DNA of 64,000 nt, from positions 1 through 64,000 of the forward strand of contig CALAJQ010000022.1 in the NCBI GenBank assembly GCA_937922785.1, written 5' to 3'. The translations under genes were made by a program, and so were the position numbers. Below the pieces are notes generated by a model, which saw nothing but the letters and a program-made list of their open reading frames with translations, searched no databases and was not told the origin of the DNA. Positions 59,553 to 64,000 of this stretch are shown here, in pieces (the stretch's first letter is position 1; each line of letters begins with the position of its first letter). The DNA is from an uncultured Acidimicrobiales bacterium (GTDB taxonomy: Bacteria; Actinomycetota; Acidimicrobiia; Acidimicrobiales; SZUA-35).

Positions 59553-59594
59553 ACTTTTGTTAATACTGTGGCCACTTTTGTTAATACTGTGGCC
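59553..59594 (+). promoter_or_regulatory. Perfect 21-bp tandem duplication holding a -10-like box
   Basis: ACTTTTGTTAATACTGTGG plus CC is repeated exactly at 59553-59573 and 59574-59594, ending 1 bp before the small monooxygenase ATG (59596). Each copy has AATACT; in the second, the hexamer (59583-59588) sits 7 bp before the ATG, consistent with a leaderless transcript. The duplication doubles the promoter element. Confidence 0.65.
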
Positions 59595-59595
59595 C

Positions 59596-59901
59596 ATGAT
59601 CATCGTTCAGGGAACATTCACGGTTGAGCCGGACCAGCGAGAGGCCTATCTCGCTCAGACGTTTGAGATGCAGCAGATCAGTCGGGCTGAAAAGGGCTGC
59701 ATCGAGTACGTGTTTGCTGCAGATCCACTAGAAGCCAACCGCGTGTTGTTGTCCGAACGCTGGGAGACCAGGGCTGACCTTGATGACCACATCACGGCGC
59801 TAAACATCCGACGCGACGCAGCACGCGAAGCGGGCGAAACCCAGATTCAGCCGATCGAGCGCAGCGTTGTGTTCTTCGAAGGCACTCAGTTCCAGCTCTG
59901 A
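59596..59901 (+). CDS. Antibiotic biosynthesis monooxygenase (ABM) domain protein
   Basis: A 101-residue dimeric alpha/beta-barrel (ABM fold): 'MIIVQGTFTVEPDQREAYLAQTFEMQQISRAEKGCIEYVFAADP', 'VLLSERWETRADLDDHITA' as in YgiN- or ActVA-Orf6-like quinol monooxygenases. The catalytic role in this group is oxygenation of quinols or no catalysis at all. ATG 59596 is chosen; the frame opens at 59434 but that extension overlaps the divergent gene and repeats. The next gene, a DMFase-like protein, converges at 59926. Confidence 0.87.
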   Translation: MIIVQGTFTVEPDQREAYLAQTFEMQQISRAEKGCIEYVFAADPLEANRVLLSERWETRADLDDHITALNIRRDAAREAGETQIQPIERSVVFFEGTQFQL

Positions 59902-59925
59902 GCAAAACGCCAAACCCTCTCGTGG

Positions 59926-61431
59926 TCAGCCCAGGCGGTCCAGGATGTTGGCTGTTATCTGTTCAATCTGGCTGTCGCGTCCGGCCAAACCGTGTGCCCA
60001 ATCGGTTGAACCAGAGGTAATGACGGTTCCCCCACCCGGAGTCGTGTAACTGCCCAACATGGCCTGACCGGCGGCAATCCGCTGAACTGCCGCTTCATCC
60101 CTGGTGCCAAACAGGCGGTTGGCAAGGAACTCAATTTCGGAAGGTTCGCTCGGTTTCGGGGGCCTGGCGGCGGTAGTTCGGGTGAAGTGGGCGGCTGGGG
60201 CCATGGCCAGGATCTCAAAAGTTTCGGGTGTGCCGTCGCTGTGAGTCGGGTGCGGAAGACCGTCGATTGTTGTGTAGTCACAGCCATCACACTCATACCC
60301 CACGGCTGTTGCTTTGGCGCCCAGAACATCGCCATAGTCGACACCTGTGCCTTCGAACATCCAGTGGTCGGGCCGGTAGACGGTGTAGCCGCCAGCCCCA
60401 TTGGTTACCCGCTTGCCAATTCGGTGATAGCCGCCGCGCGTGAAGCTGACACCAGTCATCGAATTCTCCGAGCGGCCGACCAGATGATCTGACCAAATGG
60501 TCGTCAGCTCTCCTACGCGGTCGGTGCCATAGACCGGATCGTCCTTAAAACGACCCTTGTAGCCAACCATGACCGAGGCAGAGCCTTGGTCTTCTTCCTC
60601 GAGCCGTACCTGCCACAAGGCCGTGTTGCCCGAGAAGAACGCCACGTTGCCTCCCTTGGCTGCAAACGCTTCGACGGTGTCACGCATCGGACCTGACCAG
60701 TACTCGTCATGGCCCACCGACAGAACCAAGTTATAGCGGTCAATGATGCTGGGGTGCTCCTGTAAGTCTGAATTGGTGATGACGTCAATGCCGTAGCCGT
60801 TTTGTTCAGCCCACGCCAGGAATGGCCATTCCCAGTCTGGCCATCCAGCCGACCCGGCCCACGGAGACAGGCGATTCATGCGGATGTATCCAACGTGGGT
60901 GTTCATGTCACGGTCTGGCGGATTGGTAGTGGTCACCCGTCGGCCTGCGCCCTCAGGCTTGAACAAATAGCCGCGCGCCATCGGACGCTGCAACGACGAG
61001 TGAGTGCCTCCGTTGTAGAGGTTGCGGCCGCCAAAGTCGTTGTAAGCGTGCCAGGTATTGGTTGCTAGCTGGAGCAAAATCTTGTTCGTCGACCCGGCCT
61101 CGGGACGGACCACAAAGAAGGCGTGGCTTTGGCGATTCTTGCCATCCACATCGATGGCAAGCAATACCTCGTAGTAGCCCGAGACCCAGTCTTCACCAGC
61201 CGTGATTGTGTTCGCTGCGGGCCATCCACAACCGATGGCTGAGGCTTCAAGGGGTGTCGGATGATCCTGCGCCTCAACGGTTTCAGACCAGACAACGGTT
61301 CTCTCGGCGCCGACTCTGGCAACTTCTACCTTGACCGGACGCCCCTTCGCCGACGAAAGATGCAATCCGATACTGGCTCCCGGGGCAACAGATTGAGGCC
61401 AGCAGTATCCGTAGACAGTTTCGAACGCCAT
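59926..61431 (-). CDS. N,N-dimethylformamidase beta-subunit-like protein
   Basis: A 501-residue protein resembling the large subunit of dimethylformamidase. It has an N-terminal beta-sandwich then a core with 'NTWHAYNDFGGRNLYNGG' (aromatic and Tyr ligands in DMFase), 'DVITNSDLQEHPSIIDRYNLVLSVGHDEYWS' with H241/E243 (the HxE ligand pair of the mononuclear Fe site) and 'GGNVAFFSGN'. A typical DMFase needs a small alpha subunit, which is not seen nearby, so amide specificity is uncertain. Divergent from the MttB-like gene, 87 bp apart. Confidence 0.85.
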   Translation of the reverse strand: MAFETVYGYCWPQSVAPGASIGLHLSSAKGRPVKVEVARVGAERTVVWSETVEAQDHPTPLEASAIGCGWPAANTITAGEDWVSGYYEVLLAIDVDGKNRQSHAFFVVRPEAGSTNKILLQLATNTWHAYNDFGGRNLYNGGTHSSLQRPMARGYLFKPEGAGRRVTTTNPPDRDMNTHVGYIRMNRLSPWAGSAGWPDWEWPFLAWAEQNGYGIDVITNSDLQEHPSIIDRYNLVLSVGHDEYWSGPMRDTVEAFAAKGGNVAFFSGNTALWQVRLEEEDQGSASVMVGYKGRFKDDPVYGTDRVGELTTIWSDHLVGRSENSMTGVSFTRGGYHRIGKRVTNGAGGYTVYRPDHWMFEGTGVDYGDVLGAKATAVGYECDGCDYTTIDGLPHPTHSDGTPETFEILAMAPAAHFTRTTAARPPKPSEPSEIEFLANRLFGTRDEAAVQRIAAGQAMLGSYTTPGGGTVITSGSTDWAHGLAGRDSQIEQITANILDRLG

Positions 61432-61518
61432 GCCCGAATCCTAGGTCTGTCTTGGTCCGAGCCCCGCTTAAAGGGCCTTTGAGCCAGACCGAGGTAGGAG
61501 TTGATGTACTGTTCGGGC

Positions 61519-63036
61519 ATGAGCAGACGAGCAGGTGGTAGAGCAGCACGGGTAGCAAAGCGGGCTGCTCCCCCGGCTTTCAATCCGGTCGTGCCCGGCC
61601 TGCCCGGCGGCGCGTACAAACCGCTCACAGATTCAGACATGCAGTCGATTTATGAGACTGCGCTCTACCTACTTGAAGACCTAGGCATGGGGCTGGCAAT
61701 AACTGAGTTCACCGACGTCGTTACAGCAGCCGGCGGCTGGCTTGATGACGATGGCCGGCTGCACTACCCCAGAGGAATCGTTGAGGCTGCGGTCGATACC
61801 GCCGCCAAAGAATTCATTTGGCACGCGCTGGACGAGAGCAAAAGCATTGAGGTGTCCGCCAACAAGGTTCACTTCGGCACCGGCGGTGCCGCGGTATCGA
61901 TGCTGGACCACGAGACCAACCGCTTCCGCCACAGCACCTTGCAAGACCTGCACGACATCACGCGCCTTTATGACAACTTGGAACACATCCACTTCTTCAT
62001 GCGACCAGTCGTCGCAAGAGAACTAGAAGACCCCTACCAACTAGACATCAACACGGCCTACGCGCTGATCACAGGCACAACCAAACCGGTGGGCTCGGCC
62101 TTCTTTGACGCCGACGCCGTAGGCGATGTAGTCGAGATGTGTGACCTGATTCTGGGAGGGCCGGGCGAGTTCAAGAAGCGACCCTTCATGTTGGCCAACA
62201 ACACCTTCGTTGTGCCGCCGCTGAGATTTGCCGAAGAATCAGTTGAAGTGATGGTGGCTCAAGTGCGAGCGGGGATGCCCGTCTGTCTTTTGTCTGCAGG
62301 CCAGGCCGGAGCTACTTCGCCCGCAGCCCTTGCCGGGTCTTTGGCCCAGGCTTTAGCCGAGTGTTTAGCTGCGCTAACTAGCATCAACTTGATCGCACCA
62401 GGCCACCCGTGCGTAATGGGGCTTTGGCCCTTTGTCTCGGATCTGCGCACGGGAGCGATGAGCGGGGGAAGTGGCGAAGAGGCCGTGATGAACGCTGCTG
62501 CGGCGCAGCTAGCGAACTGGCTGGGTCTGCCATCTGGCGTTGCCGCCGGCATGAGCGACTCGAAACTTCCCGACATGCAGGCCGGACACGAGAAGGCTCT
62601 AACCGTCGCCCTCGCCGCTCACTCTGGAGCCAACTTGATCTATGAGTCGGCTGGGATGCTGGCGTCGATATTGGCATTCTCGTTGGAAGCAATGGTCATC
62701 GACAATGACATGCTCGGATCGATCAACCGGACGATCCGCGGCATCGAGGTGACGGCAGAAACGTTGTCCGCCGATGTTGTGAAGCAAGTTGTTGAAGGCG
62801 CCGGACATTTCCTTGGCTCGGACCAAACCTTGGAAATGATGCAGACCGAGTACATCTATCCTGAAATTGGTGACCGTCTAAGTCCTGACGACTGGGTAGA
62901 TGCCGGAGCGCTGTCGGCACGAGACCGTGCGCATGAGTATGTGAAAGACGTGCTCAACACCCCAAGGGCGCCGCACATCGACCCAAGCGTGGACCAAGCG
63001 ATCAGGGATCGTTTCCCAATTCAGCTAGCAACCTAA
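61519..63036 (+). CDS. MttB-family (trimethylamine methyltransferase-like) protein
   Basis: About 505 residues of the MttB superfamily TIM barrel: 'LYLLEDLGMGLAITEFTDVVTAAGG', 'FGTGGAAVSMLDHET', 'DHLIxx..'-like 'LYDNLEHIHFFMRPVVARE' and 'GMSDSKLPDMQAGHEKALTVALAAHSGANLIYESAGMLAS'. The frame has no internal TAG, so this is a pyrrolysine-free member; such proteins demethylate glycine betaine, carnitine or related quaternary amines onto a corrinoid protein. No corrinoid protein gene is in view. ATG 61519 fits; an in-frame ATG at 61501 is possible. Confidence 0.9.
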   Translation: MSRRAGGRAARVAKRAAPPAFNPVVPGLPGGAYKPLTDSDMQSIYETALYLLEDLGMGLAITEFTDVVTAAGGWLDDDGRLHYPRGIVEAAVDTAAKEFIWHALDESKSIEVSANKVHFGTGGAAVSMLDHETNRFRHSTLQDLHDITRLYDNLEHIHFFMRPVVARELEDPYQLDINTAYALITGTTKPVGSAFFDADAVGDVVEMCDLILGGPGEFKKRPFMLANNTFVVPPLRFAEESVEVMVAQVRAGMPVCLLSAGQAGATSPAALAGSLAQALAECLAALTSINLIAPGHPCVMGLWPFVSDLRTGAMSGGSGEEAVMNAAAAQLANWLGLPSGVAAGMSDSKLPDMQAGHEKALTVALAAHSGANLIYESAGMLASILAFSLEAMVIDNDMLGSINRTIRGIEVTAETLSADVVKQVVEGAGHFLGSDQTLEMMQTEYIYPEIGDRLSPDDWVDAGALSARDRAHEYVKDVLNTPRAPHIDPSVDQAIRDRFPIQLAT

Positions 63037-63108
63037 GCAGCTAGCTGGCTCGTCTCAATTTCGGACGCTAGTGTTCGATATAGCGACCGCCCCGAGAGGA
63101 CCACAGCA

Positions 63109-64000
63109 ATGGATGTTGGACTGCAGCTAATCTTCGCCTCATATGGCTGGGAAGACGTTTCCGATGCCGAGGTCTACGAGCAGGAGACGTACCTGGCCGT
63201 ACTGGCCGAGGAGCTGGGGTTCGACTGTGTCTGGCCTACTGAGCATCATTTCTACGACTACTCGTTCTGCCCTGACAACCTCGAGTTCCTTGCCTACATA
63301 GCCGGGCGAACCAAAACCATTGACCTCGGCACCGCTGCAGTCATACTGCCTTGGAACGATCCGCTACGTGTGGCTGAGAAGGTCGTCATGCTTGACCACC
63401 TCTCGAAGGGCCGGGCTCGTTTTGGTATGGGCCGTGGGCTTTCGCGACGTGAGTTCGAAGCCTTCAGTGGCATCCAGATGGAAGAGTCACGAGAGCGCTT
63501 CGACGAGGCATCACTAATGATCGTCGAAGCACTAGAGACCGGATTCATCGAAGGCGAGGGCCCCCTTTATCCCCAGCCTCGCCGAGAGATTCGACCACGA
63601 CCTTACGCCAGCTTCAAAGACCGCACCTACGCCGTCGCAAACTCGGCAGATTCAATCGAAGCGTGTGCGGCAGCCGGTGCACGTCTCATCATGTTCGCCG
63701 AGTCTGACTGGAACAAGCGGCTTAAGTCGATTGATCTGTACCGCGAGCGCTTTCTAGAACACCAGGGCACCCCTGCTCACGCACCGATGACAGCCGACTT
63801 CACCTACTGCCACCAAGACCCCGCGGTTGCTAAAGAGGTTGGCGAAGAAGGTCTTGCAAACTACCTAGCCAGTTTGCTGGAGCACTATGAACTCACCGGC
63901 GAACACCTTGATGACATGAAGGGTTACAGGGGTTACGGAAAGCAGGCCGCATTGCTCCGAGAGCACGGGTTCGACAAGTTCATCGAAGGATTCCTGGCCG
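63109..64000 (+). CDS. LLM-class flavin-dependent oxidoreductase, C-terminus cut by window edge
   Basis: I read an open frame of 297 codons from ATG 63109, with GAGAGGA upstream, to the window edge. The start 'DVGLQLIFASYGWEDVSDAEVYEQE', 'LAEELGFDCVWPTEHHF', 'TAAVILPWNDPLRVAEKVVMLDHLSKGRARFGMGRGLSRREFEAF' and 'EESRERFDEASLMI' blocks match bacterial-luciferase-like monooxygenases. The EHHF and GRGxxxxEF motifs favour FMN-dependent luciferase-type members. It follows the MttB-like gene by 72 bp and may work with it. The C-terminus is outside the window. Confidence 0.88.
   Translation, partial: MDVGLQLIFASYGWEDVSDAEVYEQETYLAVLAEELGFDCVWPTEHHFYDYSFCPDNLEFLAYIAGRTKTIDLGTAAVILPWNDPLRVAEKVVMLDHLSKGRARFGMGRGLSRREFEAFSGIQMEESRERFDEASLMIVEALETGFIEGEGPLYPQPRREIRPRPYASFKDRTYAVANSADSIEACAAAGARLIMFAESDWNKRLKSIDLYRERFLEHQGTPAHAPMTADFTYCHQDPAVAKEVGEEGLANYLASLLEHYELTGEHLDDMKGYRGYGKQAALLREHGFDKFIEGFLA

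Noticed and set aside
61519..63036. Pyrrolysine-containing trimethylamine methyltransferase
   Set aside because: The reading frame contains no internal TAG codon, so it belongs to the pyrrolysine-free part of the family.

Overview
The window looks like chromosomal DNA of a moderately high-GC actinobacterium, most plausibly an aquatic member of the Acidimicrobiia. This is inferred from gene content: a DUF222 (13E12-type) protein, a DUF1707 protein, two LLM-class F420/flavin oxidoreductases, HadA/HadB-like hydratases, a PaaX regulator, a stand-alone LigD polymerase domain, an actinobacterial-style PolA-like enzyme and a heliorhodopsin. No rRNA or tRNA gene, CRISPR array, integrase or transposase was seen, so the assignment stays tentative.

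Layout. 1-4.5 kb: edge-truncated DUF222 protein, DUF1707 protein, double GNAT, DUF169 protein and LigD polymerase domain. 4.7-7.8 kb: PolA-like exonuclease/polymerase and an Lrp/AsnC regulator with an inverted repeat in its promoter. 7.8-12.4 kb: class III CoA-transferase, AAA ATPase with an operator-like palindrome, isochorismatase-like hydrolase, HadA/HadB-like pair and a SRPBCC protein. 12.5-18.7 kb: a plus-strand run of GH13 glucosidase, DinB-like protein, GT-C-like membrane protein and a NodIJ-like ABC exporter with two permeases.

18.8-30.8 kb: the most unusual block. Two YtcJ-like metal-dependent amidohydrolase genes are each translationally coupled to a COG0523 (CobW-family) GTPase gene. 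One GTPase is full length with a His-rich stretch; the other is a GTPase domain only and faces a methyltransferase with a His-rich N-terminus. A short-chain dehydrogenase lies between the modules. The second module follows a complete peptide-type ABC importer (SBP, two permeases, two ATPases). This suggests import of an amide-like or peptide-like compound, its hydrolysis, and dedicated metal delivery to the hydrolase.

30.9-39.1 kb: acyl-CoA synthetase; then an envelope-efflux operon (acidic lipoprotein, HlyD-like adaptor, MacB-like ATPase and permease) divergent from an OmpR/HK two-component system. The shared intergenic region holds a precise six-half-site dyad. A zinc metallopeptidase follows. 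39.2-39.8 kb: a small SdpI-like gene bracketed by 82-bp inverted repeats related to a third element near 53.4 kb. 39.8-45.4 kb: an aerobic benzoyl-CoA ('box') operon, boxC-boxB-benzoate-CoA ligase-paaX, without boxA in the window. 45.5-47.5 kb: a double-fasciclin lipoprotein and a heliorhodopsin.

47.5-64 kb: VanW-like protein, TetR regulator divergent from an alpha/beta hydrolase, Lon protease, MFS transporter, anchored propeller-like protein, cytochrome P450 with an MFS transporter, LLM oxidoreductase, a small ABM monooxygenase behind a duplicated promoter-like segment, a DMFase-like amidase divergent from an MttB-family methyltransferase, and an edge-truncated LLM oxidoreductase. The region reads as a heterotroph with capacity for aromatics and for amide or methylamine-type compounds.
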